Positions 17,948 through 26,176 of a stretch of DNA of 64,000 nucleotides are shown in pieces; positions within the stretch are counted from its first letter, which is position 1; each line of letters opens with the position of its first letter. Source of the stretch: SB15 sp964639245 (GTDB lineage Bacteria > Chloroflexota > Anaerolineae > Aggregatilineales > J027); assembly GCA_964639245.1 (NCBI GenBank), contig CAZXCU010000014.1:1-64000 (forward strand). Reading direction: 5' to 3'. The notes beneath the pieces are model-generated. The model was not told the DNA's origin, did not search any database, and saw nothing but the letters and a program-made list of their open reading frames with translations. The translations under genes and the position numbers were made by a program.

Positions 17948-18943
17948 CTATTTAAACGCGGGCAGCACCGTTTTGCCGTACTGTTCCACGATATTTTCTT
18001 CGTCGCCGCACATCAGATAAATGTTGAACTGGGTCACACCCACGTCTTTGAGTTTTTGAATCTTCTCGATGTGCGCTTCCACCGGGCCAAGAATCCCGAA
18101 GCGGTCAATGATGTCATCGGAGATGAAATCGAGATGGTCAGCGTCTTTGTCGGCATGTTCTTTGTAGTTGTAGCCTTTGCGCCCTTCAATATAAGCAAGG
18201 AAATCGGCGGGAATGGCGCTGCCCCCGGTATGATACTTTTCAACCAAATCTGCCACATGGTTGCCGACCATCGCGGGGAACCAACGGGTTTGTTCACGGC
18301 AGAGCGCCATGTCATCCGAAATGTAGACTGGTGCGGAAGCACAAACGCGCAATTTGGAAGCATCCCGTCCCACATTTTGAGCCGCTGCATGGAATTGTTC
18401 AATAAACCAGTTGCTCAGGAAGGGGTCGCCCAGTTGAATAATCAGCCCATCGGCATGTTCGCCTGCCGCTTTGAGCGCCAACGGGCCATACGCCGCAATC
18501 CAGATGGGCATGTCATAATTTGACCATACCAGCGTCGTCGGATGATCCAACACTGGCGCTTCTTCCCCGCGTACCAATTTCCGCACAACCTCCACAAATT
18601 CACCCATTTCTTTGTAGGTGACGGGTTTACGGCCTAACATGCGCTGCGAACTATCCCCGCGTCCCACGCCCATATCCATGCGTCCGCCACTCAGACGGGC
18701 AAGCGTGGCGTGCATACTGGCGGTGACAGACCAATCGCGCACCGCCGGATTGGTCACACACGGGCTGAAACGCACTTTTTGAGTCAATTGGGAAGCCGCG
18801 CCCATCATGGCATAACAATCTTGCCAGAGGACGTGCGAATCAAAAAACCACACATAGTCAAACCCAACAGCCTCTGCTTGCTGGATGAGTTTGAGCGTGC
18901 GTTCGGGGGTCATGTCCCCCTTAAAAGTAATTCCGAACTCCAT
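17948..18943 (-). CDS. F420-dependent-type LLM-class oxidoreductase (TIGR03842/CPS_4043-like)
   Basis: Bacterial luciferase-like TIM-barrel flavin/F420 oxidoreductase of 331 residues. I choose ATG 18943 because AAGGAG lies 6 bases upstream and the protein then starts MEFGITFKGDMTPERTL; an in-frame GTG at 18967 would place that Shine-Dalgarno inside the gene. Family marks are AEAVGFDYVWFFDSHVLWQD, VTNPAVRDW, LARLSGGRMDMGVGRGDSS and PIWIAAYGPLALKAAGEHADG. TIGR03842 members are often found with dihydropyrimidinase, as here, suggesting a shared catabolic route for pyrimidine-like or hydantoin-like compounds. The actual substrate is unknown. Confidence 0.88.
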   Translation of the reverse strand: MEFGITFKGDMTPERTLKLIQQAEAVGFDYVWFFDSHVLWQDCYAMMGAASQLTQKVRFSPCVTNPAVRDWSVTASMHATLARLSGGRMDMGVGRGDSSQRMLGRKPVTYKEMGEFVEVVRKLVRGEEAPVLDHPTTLVWSNYDMPIWIAAYGPLALKAAGEHADGLIIQLGDPFLSNWFIEQFHAAAQNVGRDASKLRVCASAPVYISDDMALCREQTRWFPAMVGNHVADLVEKYHTGGSAIPADFLAYIEGRKGYNYKEHADKDADHLDFISDDIIDRFGILGPVEAHIEKIQKLKDVGVTQFNIYLMCGDEENIVEQYGKTVLPAFK

Positions 18944-19247
18944 AAGAATCTCCTTAAGAACAGCCACTTGCTGTCTTTAAAATAGTAAATTAATGAGGAT
19001 AGAAAAATTTCTCGCCGCAACAAGTTCATTGGATGAGTTGAGGGTTTCCTATCCCGCAGGATGTGTGTTTCGGTATCGCATGATATTAACATCCCTTTGA
19101 AATTTTCGCCCTAATTTTGTCTTCTATGGCAAAGATGGTCATAATAAACACGATACCATTCGTCATGTTTGCATGGGTTCGTGGGTAGAAATGGTACAAT
19201 GGCACTTGTCCCATCATGCAGAAATAATAGCAACAGGAGACCGCACC
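18944..19247. other. Intergenic region between divergent genes, 304 bases
   Basis: It separates the minus-strand LLM/hydA pair from the plus-strand GAF gene and must hold both promoters. On the plus strand an extended -10 (TGgTACAAT) is visible at 19192-19200. On the minus strand I see only AT-rich sequence near 18980-18995 (TACTAT) without a good -35. No RNA gene or open frame with coding character was found. Confidence 0.6.
19192..19200 (+). promoter_or_regulatory. Extended -10 promoter element for the GAF-domain gene
   Basis: TGG-TACAAT is a TGn extended -10 box. No clear -35 is needed for such a promoter and none is seen. Transcription would start near 19207, which excludes the upstream in-frame ATG at 19173 and supports the GTG start at 19248. 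Confidence 0.45.
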
Positions 19248-20114
19248 GTGACTCAAAAAATTGAACCAGCTACCGAATTGGATGAAACAATCGCCCGTAT
19301 GGACAGCTTTTTGCAGCAAATGGCAATGGCATTGGCGCAAGTCACCGTCAAACTTCATCAGCAGGGGATTCAACCGCCGGTTAATGTCGATAACCTCATT
19401 AATCAAACGGAAGTTCAAAAGCAGAATTTGAAAAAAAATTCACGCAAATTGAGCCGTCAGTTGGGGCAAATGCAAGAATTGGTGCGTACCTCCGCGTTGA
19501 TGACTTCCTCGCTGGACTTGGAACGGGTGCTAGAAGATGTTATTGATACTGTCATTCAATTGACAGGGGCAGAACGGGCTTTTCTGATGCTTAAATCGGG
19601 CGAAGAACTCAAAATTCATGCGGCGCGTGACTGGGATAAAGAAAGCCTTTCCGACAAGGAAGTCAGTTTTAGTCGCGGGATTATCAACTCGGCAATGGAG
19701 CAGGGCAAACCCCTCATCACCACCAACGCGCAGGAAGACTCGCGGTTTAGCGGCATGGCTAGCGTTGTAAGCCATGATTTACGTTCGATCATCGTGATTC
19801 CGTTGATCTGGCAGGAAAAAGTACAGGGCGTACTCTATGCGGATAATCGTTTGATGATGGGTGTCTTCAATATGGACATCATCCCCCTGTTGACTGCTTT
19901 TGCCAACCAAGCCGCAATTGCGATTGCCAACGCCCGTTTGTTTGAACGGGTCAAAGATGACCTTGTGCAAGCCCAGCGTGAAGTCCAGCGTCTGCGAATC
20001 CAAATTGACGACCAACGGGTGCAGGAACAGGTGGACGAAATTACCGACAACGATTATTTCCAAAATCTTGCGTCTATGGCACGAAATATGCGGCGGAAAA
20101 ATGATGAAAGCTAA
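19248..20114 (+). CDS. GAF-domain protein with flanking coiled coils
   Basis: Cytoplasmic sensor or scaffold of 288 residues. The start is taken as GTG 19248 with CAGGAGA 9 bases upstream. Residues about 10-95 are helical and probably coiled-coil. A GAF domain follows (about 100-245: SLDLERVLEDVIDTVIQLTGAERAFLML, then SIIVIPLIWQEKVQGVLYADNR and FANQAAIAIANARLF). A second coiled coil forms the C-terminus. No kinase, cyclase or HTH output is present. The ligand is unknown. Its last 14 bases overlap the downstream dehydrogenase gene, so the two are coupled. Confidence 0.85.
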   Translation: MTQKIEPATELDETIARMDSFLQQMAMALAQVTVKLHQQGIQPPVNVDNLINQTEVQKQNLKKNSRKLSRQLGQMQELVRTSALMTSSLDLERVLEDVIDTVIQLTGAERAFLMLKSGEELKIHAARDWDKESLSDKEVSFSRGIINSAMEQGKPLITTNAQEDSRFSGMASVVSHDLRSIIVIPLIWQEKVQGVLYADNRLMMGVFNMDIIPLLTAFANQAAIAIANARLFERVKDDLVQAQREVQRLRIQIDDQRVQEQVDEITDNDYFQNLASMARNMRRKNDES

Positions 20115-21060
20115 AGTCTTTGTCTGCCGTCAGATTCCAGCTGCCGGGCTGGATAAAATTCGAGCGGAAACTGATGCCGATGTTTGGGAACATGATCTTC
20201 CGCCGACTCGCCAACAACTGAGGGAACGGGTACACGGCGTAGAAGGGATTGTCAGTCTTGTCACCGATAAGATCGATGGTGACATCATGGATGCTGCCGG
20301 AGACCAGCTTAAGGTCATTAGTCAAATGGCGGTGGGTGTAGATAATATTGACCTTGAGGCCGCTAAACAACGTGGAATCAGGGTGGGGAATACACCGGGG
20401 GTACTGACGGATGCAACGGCGGATTTGGCGTTTGCCCTGCTGCTGACCCTTGCACGGCGCATTGTGGAAGGGGTGGATTATGTGCGGGCAGGTCAGTGGC
20501 AGACATGGCATCCCCAACTGTTGCTGGGACACGATTTGCGCGGCGCAACCTTGGGTATCATCGGATTCGGTAGAATCGGCAGGGCGGTTGCCAAGCGTGC
20601 GACAGGCTTTGACATGAATATTTTGGGCTACAGCCCCCGTTTAACCCAAGCGGACGCGGGCGATGTACAGGCTGTCGATTTAGAAACCCTGTTGCGCGAG
20701 TCCGATTTTGTTTCGATTCATACCCCGTCTACCCCGCAAACCAAACATTTGATGAATGCTGAGCGCCTCCGCCTCATGAAAAAGACGGCATTGCTTATCA
20801 ATACAGCGCGTGGCCCGATTGTTGACCAGCAAGCGTTGTATGCAGCACTCAAAAATGGGGAACTAGGTGGGGCGGCATTGGATGTGACTGACCCCGAACC
20901 CATTTTAATGGATGACCCCCTCCTGACTTTGCCGAATGTTATTGTGATTCCGCATATCGGGAGCGCCAGTGTGCAGACCCGTAATCGGATGGCCGCGATG
21001 GCGGCGGAGAACTTGCTGGCGGGTTTGCGCGGAGAAAAACTGCCGCATCTTGTGGTGTAA
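20101..21060 (+). CDS. D-isomer-specific 2-hydroxyacid dehydrogenase (glyoxylate/hydroxypyruvate reductase-like)
   Basis: NAD(P)-dependent reductase of 2-oxo acids, 319 residues from ATG 20101. The Rossmann motif is LGIIGFGRIGRAVAKRA (about 148-164). Catalytic Arg is in NTARGPIVD, Glu in DPEPILMDDPL and His in PHIGSAS. The pattern, with AVGVDNIDLEAAKQRGI and NTPGVLTDATADLAFALLL, is that of GyaR/GhrB-type glyoxylate reductases, though phosphoglycerate dehydrogenase without the regulatory domain cannot be excluded. It overlaps the GAF gene by 14 bases. Confidence 0.9.
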   Translation: MMKAKVFVCRQIPAAGLDKIRAETDADVWEHDLPPTRQQLRERVHGVEGIVSLVTDKIDGDIMDAAGDQLKVISQMAVGVDNIDLEAAKQRGIRVGNTPGVLTDATADLAFALLLTLARRIVEGVDYVRAGQWQTWHPQLLLGHDLRGATLGIIGFGRIGRAVAKRATGFDMNILGYSPRLTQADAGDVQAVDLETLLRESDFVSIHTPSTPQTKHLMNAERLRLMKKTALLINTARGPIVDQQALYAALKNGELGGAALDVTDPEPILMDDPLLTLPNVIVIPHIGSASVQTRNRMAAMAAENLLAGLRGEKLPHLVV

Positions 21061-21382
21061 CGTTTTCTCATCCTCCCAAGACTAATATAAAAGGTTAGCT
21101 TTTTGAACAAATGAGCTAATTTAGGTAATATTCGTCCACGCGGTAACGTCTAGGTTACTGTGGAGAAATTTTTCGTGAATCCTATGTGTGTTTCTGATGC
21201 CATGCCCAAACACTGCCTGCGGGCGCTACTGATGACCCTGCGTGACCTTGTACGGATGCGCCGGGAACGTCAGCTTGCCCCGCCGTTGGTGAGACTTGCC
21301 CACTTCAATTTCCTCCGCGAAGTTGGGCATATCCGGTCATGGTTTCTGTCCACCTAGGCCAATTAGCAAAAGGAAGACAACC
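21061..21382 (+). other. Intergenic region of 322 bases with two hairpins upstream of the peptide-binding protein gene
   Basis: No convincing gene; a 65-codon frame at 21160-21357 has no family resemblance and no Shine-Dalgarno. Two stem-loops are visible: CCAC/GTAAC (21136-21147) with GTTAC/GTGG (21154-21163), followed by AAATTTTT, which may terminate the dehydrogenase transcript; and TGCCCACTTC (21297-21306) with GAAGTTGGGCA (21319-21329), one bulge, about 50 bases before the start codon. The GC-rich middle part (21205-21290) could form a longer structured leader. Confidence 0.5.
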
Positions 21383-22924
21383 ATGACATCCAAAGTTTCT
21401 CGTCGTCACTTTCTTAAATTCACTGCTGCTGGCATGGCTGCGAGCCTAGTCGGCCCTATTGGTTTTGATTTGTCGGCTGCCCAATCCGCCGCGCTTGCTG
21501 CCCGTCGCCAAACCGGAACACTCCGTGTCGCTTGGAATCCGACCTTTACCCTCGACCCGTTAGAGGCCTCCGCTGACAGTGAAATTGCCTTTTTGAATGC
21601 GGTGTATGATTACTTGATCGATACGGACGCGGGTTCGACCCTTGTACCGCGTTTAGCTGCGGCGTGGACAAGCAGCGAAGATGGCCTGACCTATACATTG
21701 ACCCTGCAAGAAGGTGTGAAATTTCACGATGGCAGCGATTTAAACCCGGAGGATGTGGTCTGGACATTCAACCGTCTCAAAACCCCCGAAACCGCCACCG
21801 GCGATTTATACAGCAATATTGCCAGCATTGAAGCGGGCGAAGGCAACACGGTGGTTTTTACCCTCTCCGAAACCAACCCCGATTTTCTGTATGATCTGTC
21901 GGATAACCACGCGGTGATTTTAAAGGCCAATGCAGAAAATATTGGGACAGCATTTAACGGAACAGGGCCCTTCAAAGTAGAAACAATTGAGGCCGGGGTA
22001 CAGGCCGTGTTTTCTGCCAACGCCGACTATTGGGGCGGCGCACCCGGCGTAGAGACATTAGAATTCGTCTACTTTGCCGATAACCAGGCCGCGATTAGTG
22101 CCTTGCAAGGCGGGGTTGTGGATGTGGCTGTGCGGATGGACAATGCAACTTTCCTTGCGCTGGCAGATGAAGCGGGGTTGACTTCTATCAGTTTGCCAAC
22201 CAACGGGCATGATCTCATCCGTTTGCGCTCTGACCGTGAACCCGGCAGCAGTGTTCAAGTTCGCCAAGCCTTCCGATTGGCAACAGACCGCCAAGAAATC
22301 TTTGACCGCGTACAGCTAGGTTTGGGCGCTGTTGGACGCGATACCCCCATCGGGCCGTTGTTTTCGGCATACTACAGTGAAGAAACACCCCTGCCTGCCC
22401 GTGACCCCGAAGCCGCCAAAGCCCTTCTTGCGGAAGCAGGCTATCCCGATGGTCTGGATTTGACCCTCTATATTCCCAACACAGGGGATCGGCCTACACT
22501 TGGCGAAGCGCTCAAAGCGCAATGGGAAGAAGCAGGCATCCGCATTGAAATTGAATTGCAGGATGAAGCGACCTACTATGGCGAAAATGGCTGGCTAGAA
22601 GTCGATTTGGGCATTACTCCATGGGGATCACGTCCGCGCCCACAGTTTTATCTGGAAACCTCGCTCAAAACAGGGGCGGTATGGAATGAATCGCATTTTA
22701 GCGATGCAGAACTGGATGCGCTGATTGATGTGGCAGGTACGACGCTTGACGAGGAAGAACGGGTCAATGCCTACAAGGAAATTCAGCGTGTTTTGATTGA
22801 ACGTGGCCCGTTGGTCATTCCGTATTTCTTCGCATCGCTGGGGATTACCGCAGACGTGGTGCAAAATTTCAATTTGCATCCCTTCCCCGGACGGACAAAT
22901 TTTAACGGTGTCAACATCGGGTAG
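21383..22924 (+). CDS. ABC-transporter periplasmic solute-binding protein, family 5 (peptide/nickel type), Tat-exported
   Basis: Extracellular binding protein of 513 residues from ATG 21383, preceded by AAGGAAG. The N-terminus SRRHFLKFTAAGMAASLVG is a twin-arginine signal. The mature protein starts near GTLRVAWNPTFTLDPLEASADSE and has SBP_bac_5 marks: YTLTLQEGVKFHDGSDLNPEDVVWTFNRLK, GTGPFKVETIE, and ALKAQWEEAGIRIEIELQD near the C-terminal lobe. Typical ligands are oligopeptides, but related proteins bind sugars, amines or metals. No permease or ATPase genes are adjacent, so it is an orphan subunit. Confidence 0.9.
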   Translation: MTSKVSRRHFLKFTAAGMAASLVGPIGFDLSAAQSAALAARRQTGTLRVAWNPTFTLDPLEASADSEIAFLNAVYDYLIDTDAGSTLVPRLAAAWTSSEDGLTYTLTLQEGVKFHDGSDLNPEDVVWTFNRLKTPETATGDLYSNIASIEAGEGNTVVFTLSETNPDFLYDLSDNHAVILKANAENIGTAFNGTGPFKVETIEAGVQAVFSANADYWGGAPGVETLEFVYFADNQAAISALQGGVVDVAVRMDNATFLALADEAGLTSISLPTNGHDLIRLRSDREPGSSVQVRQAFRLATDRQEIFDRVQLGLGAVGRDTPIGPLFSAYYSEETPLPARDPEAAKALLAEAGYPDGLDLTLYIPNTGDRPTLGEALKAQWEEAGIRIEIELQDEATYYGENGWLEVDLGITPWGSRPRPQFYLETSLKTGAVWNESHFSDAELDALIDVAGTTLDEEERVNAYKEIQRVLIERGPLVIPYFFASLGITADVVQNFNLHPFPGRTNFNGVNIG

Positions 22925-23027
22925 TTTTGGGATGGAATGAAGGGCAGGCTGTGGGCGATTCATCTTGCCTATGCCTGCTTTTCATCGTAAAGTCACTGAG
23001 AAAAAAGAGTGACGAGGATGTGATTTG

Positions 23028-23504
23028 ATGAACACTGCGGTTCAGGATATATGGCCTGAGGCAACCTGTTATGGCTGTGGGCCTGCCAACCCGGACGGGC
23101 TGCAAATAAAGAGTTTTTTCTCGGATGATGGCAATTTTCTGGTAGCGATTTTTCACCCAAAAGACAAATTTAACGCGGGTTTTCCCAATGTGATGTACGG
23201 TGGGCTGCTCGCTTCCCTCATTGACTGTCATTCTATCTGGACTGCAATTGCGTTTTCCTATCGGCACGAGCAGCGTGATATGGGCAGCCAACCGCATATT
23301 TCCTATGTGACGGGCGAGTTAAATATAAAATATCTCAAACCAACCCCGCTTGACCAACCGATTCAACTTCAAGCACAGGTGACGGGAGACATCGGACGGA
23401 AAACCCGCGTTGTGTGCGAAGTGAAAGCGGGGGATGTCCTCACTGCGAAGGGGGATGTTGTGGCGGTGCGGATTGGTGCAGATAAATCGCTTGGGGCGCG
23501 TTGA
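23028..23504 (+). CDS. PaaI-like hotdog-fold thioesterase
   Basis: A 158-residue protein of the 4HBT/PaaI acyl-CoA thioesterase group. It starts with a CYGCGPANPDGL motif, followed by the core helix motif NVMYGGLLASLIDCHSIWTA and LNIKYLKPTPLDQPI, then ARV-type strands ending GDVVAVRIG. ATG 23028 is preferred over TTG 23025 because GAGG at 23014-23017 is 10 bases upstream. It is a single gene; the acyl substrate cannot be told from the sequence. Confidence 0.87.
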   Translation: MNTAVQDIWPEATCYGCGPANPDGLQIKSFFSDDGNFLVAIFHPKDKFNAGFPNVMYGGLLASLIDCHSIWTAIAFSYRHEQRDMGSQPHISYVTGELNIKYLKPTPLDQPIQLQAQVTGDIGRKTRVVCEVKAGDVLTAKGDVVAVRIGADKSLGAR

Positions 23505-23639
23505 GTTCAACATCAACTTGCTTTACCCCTTATGCAAAATTTGTCGCCTATTTATCCTACAATCAGGCATTTTTCGCTGAAAGCCCCTTACCTGCAAATT
23601 TTTTCTATCGGTTTCTCATCTAGTTTTAACGCCAAGTGA

Positions 23640-23668
23640 TTGACAGTTCATTTGAAGTGTGCTAATTT
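23640..23668 (+). promoter_or_regulatory. Strong sigma-70 promoter of the GH65/ABC sugar operon
   Basis: TTGACA (23640-23645), a 17-base spacer, and an extended -10 TGC-TAATTT (23660-23668). Transcription would start near 23675, inside the palindromic operator that begins at 23664. Confidence 0.75.
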
Positions 23669-23704
23669 TAGTGAAACGATTTACTAAATCGTTTCACTAA
23701 AATT
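23664..23704. promoter_or_regulatory. 41-bp perfect palindromic LacI-type operator
   Basis: Two exact 20-base arms, starting AATTTTAGTGAAACGATTTA, flank a single central C at 23684. Each arm contains a LacI-family-like half-palindrome around a central CG (GTGAAAC-GATTTAC and its mirror). The element covers the -10 and start site, so binding would block initiation. The likely binder is the LacI-family protein encoded five genes downstream, giving autoregulated repression relieved by the sugar. Confidence 0.8.
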
Positions 23705-23738
23705 CTTTTATATAATTTTCCTCAGGAGGAAAAAGGTC

Positions 23739-24968
23739 ATGACTAAACGTTCCTTTGCTCTACTCCTTGTTGTCGCATTGGTCATTTCCAGTTTTGCAGG
23801 GATGGCCGTCACCAGCGCACAGGATGAAGTAACCATCCAGTTGATGGGGTGGTCGTCCTCAGAAGCGGAAAACGCCGCCCTTCAAGCTATGGTGGATGCG
23901 TTCATGGAACAAAACCCCAACATCAATGTCGAACTTAGCCTCGTTCCTGAATATGACACGACTTTACAAGCGGCCTTTGCCAGTGGCGATGCGCCCAATG
24001 TATTCTATGTAGATAGTTCCCGTTTGCCCGATTTTGTTGAAGCGGGTGTGATTGCCCCTGCGGGTGAAAATTACGAAGATGTTGAAGGTCTGTTCCCCTC
24101 ATTGGTGAACGTTTTCACTTTAGATGATACGTTCTATTGCCCTGCCAAAGATTTCTCTACATTGGCGCTGCAATACAACAAAGATTTGTTTGATGCAGCA
24201 GGCTTGGAATATCCCACCAATGATTGGACATGGGATGAATTGCGGGCGGCGGCTGAAGCGCTGACCAATGATGATGTGGTTGGGCTGGTTGTGCCTGCCG
24301 AACTTCCGCGTTGGCTGCCTTTCCTGTATCAAGCGGGCGGTAGTGTGTTGAATGAAGAGGGTACAGAAAGCACCTTCGATAGTGATGCCACAATGGAAGC
24401 GCTCGACTTCTATCTGGGCATGGTCGAAGATGGAATTGCCGCGCCGCCTTCCGATGTTGATGCGGGTTGGGGTGGTGAAGCCTTCGGTAAAGCCAGCGTC
24501 GCCATGGCGATGGAAGGCAACTGGGCGATTCAATTCCTCGCGGACAACTACCCTGACACCAATTGGGGTGTGGTCGAACTGCCAGCAGGCCCGGCGGGTG
24601 AAGCAACGATGGCGTTTACCGTTTGCTACGGTGTGGCTGCCGACAACGACAATCCCGATGAATCGTGGACGCTGGTGAACTTCCTGACGGGCGAAGAAGG
24701 CTCAATGATGATTGCGGATGCTGGTTTTGGTGTGATGCCCCCGCGTCCGTCGGCTGCCGAACGCTGGTTGGAAGTACGCGGTGCGGAATTTGAACCCTTC
24801 GTGACAGGTGCAGAAGTAGCGCGCCCGTATCAATTCCCGGCGGGTGTGATTGGTCTGCTGGAACCCGCGCTGAACAATGCCCTGCGCGAAGCCATGGCGG
24901 GCAACCTGGTTAGCGAAGATGTCATTAGCGACGTAAGCGATGTGCTTGCAGAAGCATTGGGCGAATAA
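23739..24968 (+). CDS. ABC sugar-transporter extracellular solute-binding protein (family 1)
   Basis: Secreted binding protein of 409 residues with a classical signal peptide (residues 1-26, cleavage after VTSA). SBP_bac_1 features include VTIQLMGWSSSEAENAALQAMVDAFMEQNPNI in shortened form (IQLMGW and FMEQNPNINVEL), ASGDAPNVFYVDSS, and FGKASVAMAMEGNWAI. It has a Shine-Dalgarno AGGAGG. First gene of the operon with two permeases, LacI, GH65 phosphorylase and phosphoglucomutase, so the ligand is probably a disaccharide or oligo-alpha-glucoside. No ATPase gene is in the operon; a shared MsiK-type ATPase elsewhere is likely. Confidence 0.93.
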   Translation: MTKRSFALLLVVALVISSFAGMAVTSAQDEVTIQLMGWSSSEAENAALQAMVDAFMEQNPNINVELSLVPEYDTTLQAAFASGDAPNVFYVDSSRLPDFVEAGVIAPAGENYEDVEGLFPSLVNVFTLDDTFYCPAKDFSTLALQYNKDLFDAAGLEYPTNDWTWDELRAAAEALTNDDVVGLVVPAELPRWLPFLYQAGGSVLNEEGTESTFDSDATMEALDFYLGMVEDGIAAPPSDVDAGWGGEAFGKASVAMAMEGNWAIQFLADNYPDTNWGVVELPAGPAGEATMAFTVCYGVAADNDNPDESWTLVNFLTGEEGSMMIADAGFGVMPPRPSAAERWLEVRGAEFEPFVTGAEVARPYQFPAGVIGLLEPALNNALREAMAGNLVSEDVISDVSDVLAEALGE

Positions 24969-24980
24969 ATCTCCTTGTCT

Positions 24981-25019
24981 CACACTGGCACGTTGCTTAC
25001 ACTGGGACGTGCCAGTGTG
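24981..25019 (+). promoter_or_regulatory. Intercistronic hairpin between the binding-protein and permease genes
   Basis: Perfect 13-bp stem CACACTGGCACGT (24981-24993) with ACGTGCCAGTGTG (25007-25019). It is not followed by a U-run. Such stems commonly protect the 3' end of the binding-protein message and reduce read-through, giving more binding protein than permease. Confidence 0.7.
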
Positions 25020-25058
25020 CCTTTAAATTAATTAATGGTTTTTAGAAAGGTGGATTTT

Positions 25059-26165
25059 ATGGCAACCGTCCAAACCCCTGCCAAACGTGATGCCCCGCCA
25101 GTTAAATCCCGCAGATTCTATCAAACGAGCCAGTGGGAAGAAGCCATCGCGGGCTACCTCTTTATGGCCCCCGCACTCATCATTTTTACGGTATTTTTGA
25201 TTATCCCTGTGCTGCTCTCGCTCTATTTGAGCTTTACTGATTGGGACGGCATCAAACAACTGCGGGCGGAAGAGTCGCTGGGATTTAACGAAAATGCCTT
25301 TGAATGGATTGGCACAGACAACTATGAACGTCTGTTATTTGAAGAAGGCACCCCCCGCGAACGTTTCATGATTTCAATGAAAAACACGGTGTACTATGTG
25401 TTGGGGGTTGTGCCAACCCAAACCGTAATCGCGCTGGTGCTGGCGGTGATTGTCAACCAGAAATGGTTGAAGGCACGCGGTACATTCCGCACCATTTTTT
25501 ACCTACCTTCCTTGACTTCCTCAGTCGTCATCTCGATTGTTTTCATGTGGCTGTTCTCACGCGGCGGGTTGGTCAACGAATTTATCGGCCTGTTCTATCC
25601 CAATTATGAAAATATCAACTGGGTCGATGATTCCAGTGGTGTTTTTCACTGGATTCTGAGCCTGTTCGGGATTGACCGACGCGGCGCGGGGGATTGGGCG
25701 GGCGAAAAATTTCTGGATGTTCGCATGTGGAATTGGATTAGCGGCCCCAGCGTCACCATGACGATGATTATGATTTTGAACACATGGACAACCATCGGCA
25801 CCATGATGGTGATTTTCCTTGCGGCGCTGCAAAATATCCCCGGTCATGTGTATGAAGCCGCACAAATTGACGGCGCGAACGCATGGCAAACTTTCCGCAA
25901 GGTGACGGTTCCCCTGCTGCGCCCGACCACGTTTTTTGTGATTACACTCGGCCTCATCGGAACCTTCCAAGTGTTCGACCAGGTGTATGTGATTGGCGGG
26001 GAGGATGCCACGCGCACGATTGCTGTGCTGGTACACCGCAACGCTTTTGGCCCCGGCTCCAACATGGGCATGGCAACAGCAACCGCGATGGTATTGTTTG
26101 TCATCATTTTTGTGTTTACCATCCTTCAACGTCGGTTTATCGGCGGCGAACGCAGCGAGGTATAA
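25059..26165 (+). CDS. ABC sugar-transporter permease (MalF/UgpA type)
   Basis: Inner-membrane permease, 368 residues from ATG 25059, chosen because AAAGGTGG lies just upstream (an ATG at 25035 is in frame but would place this Shine-Dalgarno inside the gene). A cytoplasmic N-terminus is followed by six hydrophobic segments, beginning with EEAIAGYLFMAPALIIFTVF. The ATPase-contact EAA loop reads EAAQIDGANAWQTFRKVTVPL. A longer than usual periplasmic insertion (about 170-215) carries NYENINWVDDSSGVF. It partners with the next gene. Confidence 0.93.
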   Translation: MATVQTPAKRDAPPVKSRRFYQTSQWEEAIAGYLFMAPALIIFTVFLIIPVLLSLYLSFTDWDGIKQLRAEESLGFNENAFEWIGTDNYERLLFEEGTPRERFMISMKNTVYYVLGVVPTQTVIALVLAVIVNQKWLKARGTFRTIFYLPSLTSSVVISIVFMWLFSRGGLVNEFIGLFYPNYENINWVDDSSGVFHWILSLFGIDRRGAGDWAGEKFLDVRMWNWISGPSVTMTMIMILNTWTTIGTMMVIFLAALQNIPGHVYEAAQIDGANAWQTFRKVTVPLLRPTTFFVITLGLIGTFQVFDQVYVIGGEDATRTIAVLVHRNAFGPGSNMGMATATAMVLFVIIFVFTILQRRFIGGERSEV

Positions 26166-26176
26166 GAGAAAAAATC

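Noticed and set aside
18944..18967. Upstream GTG start for the LLM oxidoreductase
   Set aside because: It would put the strong AAGGAG Shine-Dalgarno inside the coding sequence.
21160..21357. 65-codon open frame before the peptide-binding protein
   Set aside because: No Shine-Dalgarno, no recognisable protein features, and it covers a hairpin-forming leader.
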